A stretch of DNA of 10,337 nt from Sphingobacteriales bacterium. GTDB taxonomy: Bacteria; Bacteroidota; Bacteroidia; Sphingobacteriales; Sphingobacteriaceae. Positions within the stretch are counted from its first letter, which is position 1. Each line of letters opens with the position of its first letter. A model generated the notes under the pieces. It was not told where the DNA came from. It did not search any database and saw nothing but the letters and a program-made list of their open reading frames with translations. A program made the translations under genes and the position numbers. Shown piece by piece: positions 1 through 8,106 of the stretch. The stretch spans positions 1 to 10,337 of the forward strand of contig CANJWU010000029.1 in NCBI GenBank assembly GCA_947478655.1. Direction: 5' to 3'.

Positions 1-14
1 ATTCGCATGATGAA

Positions 15-830
15 TTAGTATTGTTCCTTTTCGTTCGGAAAATCAAGCGTTTTTACATCCTTGATATAAGATTTAACCGCCCCATTAATTTCTTCAAATA
101 AATTTAAATACTGTCTGAGAAAACGCGGCTTGAAACCTTTTGTTAATCCTAATAAATCATTTACTACCAACACTTGGCCATCAACATCGGCGCCTGCGCC
201 TATGCCAATAATCGGAATGGTTAATTCTTTTGCAACAAGTTTAGCCAAACTAGCTGGAATTTTTTCTAGGACCAATGCAAAGCAACCTGCTTGCTGTAAA
301 ACCTTCGCATCTTCGATTAGTTTTGTTGCTTCGGCTTGTTCTTTTGCCCTTACAGTATAAGTGCCAAATTTATATATAGACTGCGGCGTTAAGCCTAAGT
401 GACCCATCACGGGTACACCTGCAGAAATAATTCTTTCAATAGATTCTTTCACTTCTGCGCCACCTTCTAATTTAACAGCATGTGCTCCCGACTCTTTCAT
501 AATTCTAATCGAAGATTGCAGCGCTTCTTTAGAATTTCCTTGATACGAGCCAAAAGGCAAATCAACTACTACCAGCGCGCGCTTAACGGCTCTGACAACA
601 GCAGATGCATGGTATATCATTTGATCTAATGTAATGGGCAAAGTTGTTTCGTGACCGGCCATTACATTCGATGCCGAATCACCTACTAATAATACATCGA
701 TACCTGCCTCGTCTAAAATGATGGCAGTAGAATAATCGTATGCGGTTAACATGGCGATTTTTTCTTTTTTCGACTTCATTTCTTGAAGCGTATGGGTGGT
801 AATTCTTTTGCTTTCTTTATGTACAGACAT
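15..830 (-). CDS. panB: 3-methyl-2-oxobutanoate hydroxymethyltransferase (PanB)
   Basis: PanB transfers a hydroxymethyl group from 5,10-methylenetetrahydrofolate to 2-oxoisovalerate, giving ketopantoate, the first committed step of pantothenate and coenzyme A synthesis in the cytoplasm. The 271-residue protein has the usual family length and the full set of TIM-barrel motifs: GDSA at 50-53 (metal-ligand Asp51), DLPFGSY at 90-96 (Asp90), KLEGG at 120-124 (Glu122), MGHLGLTPQ at 142-150, the proposed catalytic Glu189, and GIGAG at 209-213 followed by [11 protein letters not shown]. By comparison with E. coli PanB these match Asp45, Asp84, Glu114 and Glu181. The ATG at 828-830 is the first plausible start; the upstream sequence is AT-rich and I see no Shine-Dalgarno sequence or TAnnTTTG element on this strand. 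It is transcribed divergently from carA. No panC or panD lies in the window, and any terminator would be outside the left edge. Confidence 0.97.
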   Translation of the reverse strand: MSVHKESKRITTHTLQEMKSKKEKIAMLTAYDYSTAIILDEAGIDVLLVGDSASNVMAGHETTLPITLDQMIYHASAVVRAVKRALVVVDLPFGSYQGNSKEALQSSIRIMKESGAHAVKLEGGAEVKESIERIISAGVPVMGHLGLTPQSIYKFGTYTVRAKEQAEATKLIEDAKVLQQAGCFALVLEKIPASLAKLVAKELTIPIIGIGAGADVDGQVLVVNDLLGLTKGFKPRFLRQYLNLFEEINGAVKSYIKDVKTLDFPNEKEQY

Positions 831-966
831 ATGCGATAATATTATTTTTGCTATTTATTGAATAGGATGATGGAATCGCCAGATTTGCTTTTTAGCGATT
901 ACAGAAGTAAAAGTCCGATTTTTAAATTGATCTTTCAAAAAAAGCGGAAGAATAGTTGAAAATTAT

Positions 967-974
967 TACCTTTG
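967..974 (+). promoter_or_regulatory. Bacteroidota-type -7 element upstream of carA
   Basis: TACCTTTG matches the Bacteroidota sigma-ABfA -7 consensus TAnnTTTG exactly. No good TTG -33 element sits 19-21 bases upstream; the nearest TTG, at 956-958, is too close. If used, transcription would begin near 980, giving a leader of about 125 bases before the carA start codon. This is the only perfect -7 match I found on the plus strand in this intergenic region. Confidence 0.5.
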
Positions 975-1053
975 CATTCGATGAAAACACTCCAAAAATG
1001 CATTGATTTTTGCTCAATCGGAAACGATCCAAATTAATCATTTACGGAACAAC

Positions 1054-1082
1054 GGCTTTGTAATAACTACAAGGCCTTTTTT
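1054..1082 (+). terminator. Intrinsic-terminator-like hairpin in the carA leader
   Basis: A 9-bp stem (1054-1062 with 1068-1076, one G-U pair) closes a 5-base loop and is followed directly by six T residues. This is the form of a Rho-independent terminator. It ends 24 bases before the carA start codon. The only gene on the other side of it, panB, is on the opposite strand, so it does not terminate any annotated plus-strand gene. It may be an attenuator in the carA leader, the end of a short RNA of about 100 bases starting near 980, or a remnant left when a former upstream plus-strand neighbour was lost. Confidence 0.6.
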
Positions 1083-1106
1083 ATACCCAAAAAACAAAAA
1101 TGTAAT

Positions 1107-2204
1107 ATGGCAGAAATTAGCAGCATCCCGGCAATATTGCTTTTAGCAGACGGCAGCGTATTTAAAGGTAAAGCAGCAGGAAAAATTGGTACCACCACCG
1201 GCGAAATATGTTTCAATACCGGAATGACTGGTTATCAAGAAATTTTCACCGACCCTTCTTACTTTGGGCAAATTATGGTGACTACCAATGCGCATATTGG
1301 TAATTATGGAATTGCCGAAGCAGATGTAGAATCGGAATCTATCAAAATTGCCGGATTGGTTTGTAAAAACTTCAATGTTGGCTTTTCTAGAAAAATGGCA
1401 GAAAAATCGATTCAAGATTATTTATCAGAAGACCATGTGGTTGGTATTTCTGATGTAGACACCAGACAATTGGTGCGTCATATTAGAGCTAAAGGCGCAA
1501 TGAATGCCATTATCTCTTCAGAGAATTTTACGATTGAAGAATTACAAGAAAAATTAGCTGGCACACCTTCTATGGATGGCCTAGAATTATCCTCTATTGT
1601 TAGCACCAAAACAGCCTATGTTTTAGGTAACGAAAACGCCAAAAAGAAAGTGGCTGTTTTAGATTTAGGGGTGAAGAAAAATATTTTGAGATGCTTTAAT
1701 GAGCGCGATGTTTTGGTAAAAGTTTTTCCAGCTAAAACATCTTTTGAAGAAATGAAAGCTTGGAATCCGAATGGTTATTTTATTTCGAATGGCCCCGGAG
1801 ATCCAGCAGCCATGCCGTATGCCATTGAAACGGTAAAAAATATTTTAGCTGCCGATCAGCCATTGTTTGGTATATGTTTAGGTCATCAATTATTAGCACA
1901 AGCCAATGGCATTCGTACACATAAAATGTTCAACGGTCACCGTGGTTTAAATCATCCGGTAAAAAATATCATCATCGACCATTGCGAAGTAACTTCTCAA
2001 AATCATGGTTTTGGGGTGGTACCAGAAGATGTGAAAAAATCTGAATTAGTAGAAATTACCCATATCAATTTAAATGATCAAAGTATAGAAGGTATTCGAG
2101 TAAAAGGCAAGAAAGCGTTTTCTGTACAGTACCATCCAGAATCATCTCCGGGCCCACATGATTCGAGATATTTATTTGATGATTTTGTGGCCATGTTAAA
2201 TTAA
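1107..2204 (+). CDS. carA: Carbamoyl-phosphate synthase small (glutaminase) subunit
   Basis: CarA hydrolyses glutamine and passes ammonia to the large subunit CarB, which makes carbamoyl phosphate for arginine and pyrimidine synthesis. The 365-residue protein is a normal length. The N-terminal CPSase small-chain domain covers about 8-140, with FNTGMTGYQEIFTDPSY at 36-52 and DTRQLVRHIRAKGAM at 118-132. The C-terminal class I glutamine amidotransferase domain starts near 181 and carries NGPGDP at 228-233, the nucleophile Cys257 in GICLGHQLLA, NHPVK at 282-286, SQNHGF at 297-302, and the His343/Glu345 pair in QYHPESSPGPHDS. The active site therefore looks complete. The start ATG at 1107 lies in AT-rich sequence without a clear Shine-Dalgarno sequence. 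eno follows after 30 bases, so the two are probably co-transcribed. carB is not in this window. A terminator-like hairpin in the leader suggests possible attenuation. Confidence 0.97.
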   Translation: MAEISSIPAILLLADGSVFKGKAAGKIGTTTGEICFNTGMTGYQEIFTDPSYFGQIMVTTNAHIGNYGIAEADVESESIKIAGLVCKNFNVGFSRKMAEKSIQDYLSEDHVVGISDVDTRQLVRHIRAKGAMNAIISSENFTIEELQEKLAGTPSMDGLELSSIVSTKTAYVLGNENAKKKVAVLDLGVKKNILRCFNERDVLVKVFPAKTSFEEMKAWNPNGYFISNGPGDPAAMPYAIETVKNILAADQPLFGICLGHQLLAQANGIRTHKMFNGHRGLNHPVKNIIIDHCEVTSQNHGFGVVPEDVKKSELVEITHINLNDQSIEGIRVKGKKAFSVQYHPESSPGPHDSRYLFDDFVAMLN

Positions 2205-2222
2205 TTTTTTGCTTTCAATTAA

Positions 2223-3527
<1,305 letters not shown>

Positions 3528-3590
3528 TTTTATTTTGAGATTTCGCCAAGGTTTTTTATCTTTAAAATGTTGATATGTTGAAAATTAAGA

Positions 3591-3622
3591 TTGACTTAAA
3601 TCAATTAAGATTATTTTCTTTG
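3591..3622 (+). promoter_or_regulatory. Candidate promoter for the divIC-like leader
   Basis: TTG at 3591-3593 and TTTCTTTG at 3615-3622 are separated by 21 bases. This resembles the Bacteroidota promoter layout (TTG at -33, TAnnTTTG at -7), with one mismatch in the -7 element (T for A at its second position). Transcription would start near 3628. Just upstream and across the spacer, the 10-base sequence AATTAAGATT occurs twice (3583-3592 and 3603-3612), a 20-base period that could be a regulator site or chance in AT-rich DNA. Confidence 0.4.
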
Positions 3623-3638
3623 TATTGAAACATAAAAC

Positions 3639-3708
3639 ATGAAAACCGCTTGTGGTTAAAATTATTATGAGGACAGATGTTAACAAGCGGGCATCTGTCC
3701 TTTTTTTT
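3639..3708 (+). promoter_or_regulatory. Putative switching leader RNA upstream of the divIC-like gene
   Basis: The leader between eno and the septum gene holds three elements in order. First comes a six-codon ORF, MKTACG plus TAA, at 3639-3659. Inside it, CCGCTTGT at 3646-3653 is perfectly complementary (8 bp) to ACAAGCGG at 3683-3690. The latter lies in the loop of the terminator hairpin 3671-3700. Pairing the two would leave only one base between ACAAGCGG and the 3' terminator arm. A simultaneous pseudoknot therefore looks strained, and the two structures would probably be alternatives. This is the layout of an antiterminator/terminator switch, possibly sensitive to translation of the short ORF. 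The complementarity is seen directly; the switch and any ligand or trigger are inference. It matches no riboswitch class that I recognise. Confidence 0.35.
3671..3708 (+). terminator. Intrinsic terminator hairpin just before the divIC-like gene
   Basis: A perfect 9-bp stem (GGACAGATG at 3671-3679 with CATCTGTCC at 3692-3700) closes a 12-base loop and is followed by eight T residues at 3701-3708. Only eight bases separate the T-tract from the start codon at 3717. It can serve as the terminator of the carA-eno transcript, and it could also attenuate transcription starting at the nearer candidate promoter (3591-3622). Confidence 0.8.
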
Positions 3709-3716
3709 GCTTAAAA

Positions 3717-4049
3717 ATGAAAAAGTTACTATCTATATTAAAAAACAAATATTATATAAGCCTAGGCATATTTATTGTTTACATGCTTGTATTTGATAGA
3801 AACGATTTAATAAGCCAATACGAACATTATAAAGATTTAAAATTACTAGAAGATCAGCGCGCATATTATATCAAAGATATTGAAAGCATGCAAAAAACCT
3901 ATTCAGATTTAACCACCGATCAAAATAGATTAGAGCAATTTGGTAGAGAAAAATACTTGATGAAAAAAGACAACGAAGATGTTTTTGTGATTGTTAAAAT
4001 TCCAAGAAAAGATTCGGTCGAAAAGAAAAAAAGATTCTACTTTTTTTAA
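3717..4049 (+). CDS. divIC: DivIC/FtsB-like septum formation initiator protein
   Basis: This 110-residue protein has the layout of the septum formation initiator family (FtsB/DivIC). It has a short basic cytoplasmic N-terminus (1-12), one membrane segment at about 13-26 (ISLGIFIVYMLVF), then a periplasmic helix likely to form a coiled coil at about 31-72, and a conserved tail LEQFGREKYLMKKDNEDVFVI near 72-92. In the family the LA/FGREKY-type motif followed by ED(V/I)FVI marks the region that contacts FtsL and FtsQ-like partners. The protein would help assemble the divisome at the inner membrane. The symbol is used at family level only; Bacteroidota members are usually named septum formation initiator. 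The C-terminus is very basic and aromatic (KKKRFYFF). It lies downstream of eno but behind a terminator, so its expression is probably partly independent. It is convergent with the vWA gene, with 46 bases between the stops. Confidence 0.85.
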   Translation: MKKLLSILKNKYYISLGIFIVYMLVFDRNDLISQYEHYKDLKLLEDQRAYYIKDIESMQKTYSDLTTDQNRLEQFGREKYLMKKDNEDVFVIVKIPRKDSVEKKKRFYFF

Positions 4050-4095
4050 TCTCCGCAAAGGCTTATCGCTGCGATCTCCCAACGCGCATTACCAT

Positions 4096-6201
4096 CTAAT
4101 AATAGCCCAAACGCTTTCTGCTAAACCATTCCAGCCCAGCTAAAGCGAGTAAAAAAGCCAAAATCCAAGGAAAATCAATCAATTCGTCGCTGGTAGTTTG
4201 CGCATAGGCCAACTTTTTATAATTCGCATTGGCCAATAGCGAATCGGCCAATTCGCTTAATTGCGTGTCTTTAAAACACAATCCACCTGTTTGCTTTGCC
4301 ATTTGCGCTAACATATCGAAATCGGCCCTTGTGTTCGATTGTTCGAGTTGATTCACCCTAATTGTAAAGTTGCCTTTGTCTTTGTATTGTGTGGTGCCTA
4401 ATTGTGTTTTAGCCTCAAAATTATAATCGCCAGCTGGCAAGGCAGGAATCATTAAATCATAATTGATTGCATTCTTTGCAAACACATAATCAAAAGCTTG
4501 TCCTTTACTATTTTTGATTTTCAATTGTACATCTGGCGAATTGATGCTTTGGTAACTGTCGTTAAATAATGTAGCATGAAAACCGATCTCCTCCCCTTCT
4601 AATAAATTTTTATTTTCCAGACGCACACTAAACTTTCTATTATCCGATTGCAGCACCAAAAACTGTATGGTTTTTTGAACTAATTCTGCCACCGCATGGT
4701 CATTGTTCGCTAATTGAAAATTAGCTAAACGCCAGCGCCAAATACCATCGCCAAACAGTGTGGCCGATTTACTATTTTGTTGCGTTTCAAAACTCAGTAA
4801 GGGTAAACTAGTCGAAACATTTCCGATTTGTTGTTGGAGCAATAATTGCGCATTGCCTTGTGTTTGGTAATTTCCAAATGGTGCATTTAATGGGGGCAAT
4901 TGAGGGAGTATACTTTTTGTTTCGGCAGATAAATTGAAAAAATAAAAATCTTCATTTACTAAAGCAGTTGCTTCGGATGATTTGGAATTACTACTAAATA
5001 TTTTATTTGCGTTGGCTTGTCTATTATATAAATCGATATAGGTTTGGGGTCCGAGTATATATAAAATGGGTATGCTTAATTCTTTTGCCTTTTGTAATAC
5101 ATCAAAAGCCGATTGATTGCTCGAAGGTAATTGGTGTAAAATTATTAGCTGGTATTTAGCTAAATCATTGTCATTCACTTCTTCGTCTATAAAGGTATTT
5201 AATTCGTAATGCTGATTTGCCGTAATCATGGAATTAAGTGCGGCTAAATCTGGATGTGCGGCATGGGCAAGCAGCAAAATTTTCTTTTTACTCTCTAATA
5301 CATTTACATAAAATTGAAATGTATTATTGAATCGATTTTGTTCCCCAACCAGTGATTGCACTTTTACGGTATAAGTTTGTAATCCTATTGTAGTTGGGGT
5401 AATATTAGATGGCACTGTGATAAAAAAATCATCTTGATTAATATTGACCAAAGATTTACTAATCAATTTTTCTTTTTGATAAATAGCAAGCGAAGCGCTT
5501 TTCCCTTTGAGGGCATATGCCTTCAGGTTCACATTAACCGGAAATGATGCATCTTTAAAAACCACCTCGTTTACTTGCACATCTTTAATCGAGAGGTCTT
5601 TTTGTGGCCGAGGATCGCCCATGCAAACAGTATAAACAGGCAAGCTCAATTGCTGTGCTGCAACAAGCGGCTGTTGTCCTATATTATTGATGCCATCCGA
5701 TGCAATTACCACTGCGGCAATGTTTCGATTAATGGCAGCCTTTTCGATTTGCTGAAATGTAGCAGCAATAGCTGTTTTAGGGGCTGAGAAATTTGGCTTT
5801 TGATTTGCAAACGAAATAGATTCGCCAAAGTTTCCTATTTGAACATCAAACTTGTCGGCACATTTTTCTTTAAACTTTGTTAAGTCTACTAAATATTGAT
5901 TTTGATAAAAATCTTTTCGATTGCTTTGCAGTAAAGAAGCGGAGTTGTCTTGCGCAAAAATAATAATTGGCTTTTCTTCTCGGCTACTAGTGGAGGTAAT
6001 GAATGGAGAAAATAAAAAAACCATTAACATAAACACAATCAACCAACGGGCTGCTGCTAATAACCTACGTGCAGTTTTATTAAAATACTTTGCTGGATAA
6101 TAAAGCAAATAGGCATAAGCGCTTGCGATGAAAATACAAAGCAACAACCACCAAGCGGAGTGTTCAGAAAAATGGATTGTGGTAGAAAACATGCTGTTCA
6201 T
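4096..6201 (-). CDS. Membrane-anchored protein with von Willebrand A-like domain, function unknown
   Basis: I do not recognise a named function. The 701-residue protein has two membrane segments near the N-terminus (about 15-34 and 51-68) and one at the C-terminus (about 676-693), ending in the short tail EWFSRKRLGYY. Residues about 78-195 look like a vWA fold. They include a MIDAS-type DNSAS at 85-89 (Asp85, Ser87, Ser89), a possible threonine ligand at 143 or 148, and ASDGIN at 167-172 (Asp169). The next part (about 200-300) looks like a beta-sandwich, and KILLLAHAAHPDLAALNSMI at 307-326 starts a Rossmann or glutamine-amidotransferase-like domain seen in related large vWA membrane proteins. 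A second beta-rich region spans about 525-617. The bulk probably lies in the periplasm, with the C-terminal helix returning to the membrane. No MoxR ATPase or Bat operon is next to it. It follows fabG by 44 bases on the same strand and may be co-transcribed. ATG at 6199 or at 6190 could be the start. Confidence 0.75.
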   Translation of the reverse strand: MNSMFSTTIHFSEHSAWWLLLCIFIASAYAYLLYYPAKYFNKTARRLLAAARWLIVFMLMVFLFSPFITSTSSREEKPIIIFAQDNSASLLQSNRKDFYQNQYLVDLTKFKEKCADKFDVQIGNFGESISFANQKPNFSAPKTAIAATFQQIEKAAINRNIAAVVIASDGINNIGQQPLVAAQQLSLPVYTVCMGDPRPQKDLSIKDVQVNEVVFKDASFPVNVNLKAYALKGKSASLAIYQKEKLISKSLVNINQDDFFITVPSNITPTTIGLQTYTVKVQSLVGEQNRFNNTFQFYVNVLESKKKILLLAHAAHPDLAALNSMITANQHYELNTFIDEEVNDNDLAKYQLIILHQLPSSNQSAFDVLQKAKELSIPILYILGPQTYIDLYNRQANANKIFSSNSKSSEATALVNEDFYFFNLSAETKSILPQLPPLNAPFGNYQTQGNAQLLLQQQIGNVSTSLPLLSFETQQNSKSATLFGDGIWRWRLANFQLANNDHAVAELVQKTIQFLVLQSDNRKFSVRLENKNLLEGEEIGFHATLFNDSYQSINSPDVQLKIKNSKGQAFDYVFAKNAINYDLMIPALPAGDYNFEAKTQLGTTQYKDKGNFTIRVNQLEQSNTRADFDMLAQMAKQTGGLCFKDTQLSELADSLLANANYKKLAYAQTTSDELIDFPWILAFLLALAGLEWFSRKRLGYY

Positions 6202-6245
6202 AAACGCATGCTAATTTACATTTTTTTATGGATTTGCGCGTGCAA

Positions 6246-6992
6246 CTATCTCGACATGCCGCCACAAACAGCAATCGTTTGACCGCTGATATAACTTCCC
6301 ATATCGGATGCTAAAAACAAGACAACATTTGCAACATCGCTTGTTTCGCCCATTCTTTGCAATGGAATTGTTTTACTCCAAGCTGCTACCGTTTCGGGCG
6401 CCAAGGCATCGGTCATTTCTGTTTTGATAAATCCTGGAGCAATGGCATTACATCTAATATTTCTAGAACCTAATTCTTGCGCAATAGATTTAGTAAAGCC
6501 AATGATACCTGCTTTAGAAGCAGCGTAATTTGCTTGACCTGGATTTCCTTGTAAACCAACAATAGAAGTCATGTTAATAAAAACGCCGCTTCTTTGGCGC
6601 ATCATTATTTTACTTGCTGCTTTGGTCACATTAAATATAGACTTTAAATTGACGGTCATTACTTCGTCCCATTGTGCTTCGGTCATGCGCATCAATAAAC
6701 CATCTTTGGTTATACCTGCATTGTTTACCACAATATCTATGGTACCAAAATCGGCTACGATATCATTTATTAATTGTTCTGCTGCATTAAAATCTGAAGC
6801 ATCGGAACGATAACCTTTTACATTTGCACCAGTAGCGGAAAGCTCTTTTGCTAAGGCTTCACCTTTTTCTACAGAGGATAAATAGGTGAAGGCTACATTG
6901 GCTCCTTGAGCCGCAAAAAGTTCAGCAATTTTTTTTCCGATCCCTTTTGATGCACCTGTAATTAGCGCAGTTTTACCAGTTAATAAATTCAT
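6246..6992 (-). CDS. fabG: 3-oxoacyl-ACP reductase (FabG), short-chain dehydrogenase
   Basis: FabG reduces 3-oxoacyl-ACP with NADPH in each round of type II fatty acid synthesis. The 248-residue protein has the classic short-chain dehydrogenase features: nucleotide-binding TGASKGIG at 12-19, NNAG at 90-93, the active-site Asn115 in VNLKSIF, and Ser143, Tyr156 and Lys160 (catalytic triad in the MTSIVG and YAASK segments), then APGFIKTEM at 185-193. The C-terminal GGMSR resembles the GGM ending typical of true FabG proteins and supports this over other dehydrogenases. Many genomes have several FabG-like paralogues, and no other fab gene is nearby, so the assignment to fatty acid synthesis is strong but not certain. 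The start ATG at 6990-6992 lacks a visible Shine-Dalgarno sequence. A TATATTTG element lies about 50 bases upstream. The vWA gene follows after 44 bases. Confidence 0.9.
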   Translation of the reverse strand: MNLLTGKTALITGASKGIGKKIAELFAAQGANVAFTYLSSVEKGEALAKELSATGANVKGYRSDASDFNAAEQLINDIVADFGTIDIVVNNAGITKDGLLMRMTEAQWDEVMTVNLKSIFNVTKAASKIMMRQRSGVFINMTSIVGLQGNPGQANYAASKAGIIGFTKSIAQELGSRNIRCNAIAPGFIKTEMTDALAPETVAAWSKTIPLQRMGETSDVANVVLFLASDMGSYISGQTIAVCGGMSR

Positions 6993-7043
6993 TTACAATA
7001 TTTTTATAATAAAAGTACTATTTGAAATCGTAAATTTCTATAG

Positions 7044-7051
7044 CAAATATA
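7044..7051 (-). promoter_or_regulatory. Bacteroidota-type -7 element upstream of fabG
   Basis: Read on the minus strand this is TATATTTG, an exact match to TAnnTTTG. It would start transcription near 7037 and give a leader of about 45 bases before fabG. A clear TTG -33 element is not present at the expected distance; that position is instead occupied by the inverted repeat at 7066-7080. Confidence 0.5.
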
Positions 7052-7065
7052 AAACAAAATAATAA

Positions 7066-7080
7066 ATCCTACATTAGGAT
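7066..7080. repeat. Short inverted repeat at the -33 position of the fabG promoter
   Basis: ATCCTA at 7066-7071 and TAGGAT at 7075-7080 form a perfect 6-bp inverted repeat with a 3-base centre. It sits about 15-29 bases upstream of the candidate -7 element, where a -33 box or a repressor/activator would bind. A further ATCC at 7086-7089 can pair with GGAT at 7077-7080. It could be an operator for fabG; in AT-rich DNA a palindrome this short may also be chance. Confidence 0.3.
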
Positions 7081-7101
7081 GCTATATCCTTGTTTTTTAA
7101 C

Positions 7102-7140
7102 AAAAAAAAATGGCTTCTGTTTTACAGAAGCCATTTTTTT
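7102..7140 (-). terminator. Strong Rho-independent terminator of sucD
   Basis: TGGCTTCTGT at 7111-7120 pairs perfectly with ACAGAAGCCA at 7124-7133 around a 3-base loop. The stem extends through the flanking A-tract (7104-7110) and T-tract (7134-7140), for 17 bp in all. On the minus strand it is followed by a run of U from the A-tract at 7102-7110. It starts 10 bases after the sucD stop codon and separates sucD from fabG. Its symmetry would allow termination in both directions, though no plus-strand gene is near. Confidence 0.92.
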
Positions 7141-7150
7141 GTTTAAATTT

Positions 7151-8035
7151 TTATAAAAGCCCTGCTTTTTGCAATTCTTCTTTCATGGCTACGCCAATTG
7201 TTGCCGGAGATTCCACCACTCTGATGCCACATTCGCGCATGATTTTCATTTTTGCTGCAGCGGTATCGTCTGCGCCACCAACAATTGCACCCGCATGACC
7301 CATTCTTCTGCCTGCTGGTGCAGTTTGTCCTGCAATAAAACCAACTACTGGTTTTGTGCCATGGTTCTTAATCCATAGAGCAGCTTCTGCTTCCATTCCA
7401 CCACCAATTTCACCAATCATAATAATACCATCAGTTTCGGGATCGTTCATTAATAACTCAACGGCTTCTTTGGTTGTAGTACCAATAATTGGATCACCCC
7501 CAATACCAATTGCAGTAGATTGACCTAAACCTAATCTGGTAATTTGATCTACTGCTTCGTACGTTAAAGTTCCAGACTTAGAAACAATCCCTACTCTACC
7601 TGGTTGAAAAATAAAGCCTGGCATAATTCCTACTTTAGCTTCGCCTGCAGTCATTACTCCTGGGCAGTTTGGACCAATTAATCGGCAATCTTTATCAGAC
7701 AAATAAGCCTTTACCAAAATCATGTCTTTGGTTGGAATACCTTCTGTGATACAAATAATAACTTTAATGCCACCATTCGCTGCTTCCATAATTGCATCTG
7801 CTGCAAAAGCTGGAGGAACAAAAATGATAGATACGTTAGCACCAGTTTGCGCAACCGCATCTGCTACTGTATTAAATACTGGTTTGTCTAAATGGCTCGA
7901 ACCACCTTTTCCGGGCGTAACACCACCTACTACATTGGTGCCATAGGCTAACATTTGACCTGCGTGGAAGGTGCCCTCGCTACCTGTAAAACCTTGTACA
8001 ATTACTTTGGAATCTTTGTTGACTAAAACACTCAT
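7151..8035 (-). CDS. sucD: Succinyl-CoA synthetase (ADP-forming) alpha subunit
   Basis: SucD with SucC interconverts succinyl-CoA and succinate in the TCA cycle, coupled to ATP or GTP formation. The 294-residue protein is close to the usual 290. The N-terminal CoA-binding domain shows [15 protein letters not shown] at 14-28 and GGVTPGKGG at 37-45, with [14 protein letters not shown] at 72-85. The ligase domain has GPNCPGV at 121-127, [10 protein letters not shown] at 151-160, IGIGGDP at 176-182, and the active-site histidine His247 in [11 protein letters not shown], which becomes phosphorylated. All key motifs are present. sucC is not adjacent, so the partner must be encoded elsewhere. A TAGTTTTG promoter-like element lies about 25 bases upstream and a strong terminator follows, so sucD is probably a single-gene transcription unit, with possible read-through from the ABC exporter gene 71 bases upstream. 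Confidence 0.97.
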   Translation of the reverse strand: MSVLVNKDSKVIVQGFTGSEGTFHAGQMLAYGTNVVGGVTPGKGGSSHLDKPVFNTVADAVAQTGANVSIIFVPPAFAADAIMEAANGGIKVIICITEGIPTKDMILVKAYLSDKDCRLIGPNCPGVMTAGEAKVGIMPGFIFQPGRVGIVSKSGTLTYEAVDQITRLGLGQSTAIGIGGDPIIGTTTKEAVELLMNDPETDGIIMIGEIGGGMEAEAALWIKNHGTKPVVGFIAGQTAPAGRRMGHAGAIVGGADDTAAAKMKIMRECGIRVVESPATIGVAMKEELQKAGLL

Positions 8036-8059
8036 TGTTTTTTATGATAAATTATGCTG

Positions 8060-8067
8060 CAAAACTA
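8060..8067 (-). promoter_or_regulatory. Bacteroidota-type -7 element upstream of sucD
   Basis: Read on the minus strand this is TAGTTTTG, an exact TAnnTTTG match in the 71-bp gap between the ABC exporter and sucD. It would place the transcript start near 8053, about 18 bases before the ATG. No TTG element is found at the expected -33 distance, so the promoter call rests on the -7 motif and its position. Confidence 0.5.
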
Positions 8068-8106
8068 ATAAAATTTAAATAATCCCCCACTATTGATTTC
8101 GATATT

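Noticed and set aside
130..360. 76-codon plus-strand open frame opposite panB
   Set aside because: It lies wholly antisense to a clear panB and its translation resembles no protein family; it is a shadow frame. The same applies to the other short frames opposite carA, eno, the vWA gene, fabG, sucD and the ABC gene.
874..900. 6-bp inverted repeat AATCGC/GCGATT in the panB-carA gap
   Set aside because: The 15-base loop and lack of a T-tract make it neither a terminator nor a convincing operator; chance is likely in this base composition.
3639..3708. Known riboswitch class upstream of the divIC-like gene
   Set aside because: The segment is short and I recognise no conserved aptamer core such as those for preQ1, TPP, cobalamin or SAM, so no class is assigned.
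3667..3714. 15-codon frame ending two bases before the divIC-like start
   Set aside because: It runs through the terminator stem and T-tract, which explains its coding appearance (Leu-Phe-Phe from the T-run). It has no convincing start context.
4050..4095. Possible bidirectional terminator between the convergent divIC-like and vWA genes
   Set aside because: ATCGC-T-GCGAT at 4065-4075 is a palindrome with too small a loop and no following T-tract, and the T-run at 4041-4047 falls inside the coding end. I see no convincing terminator here.
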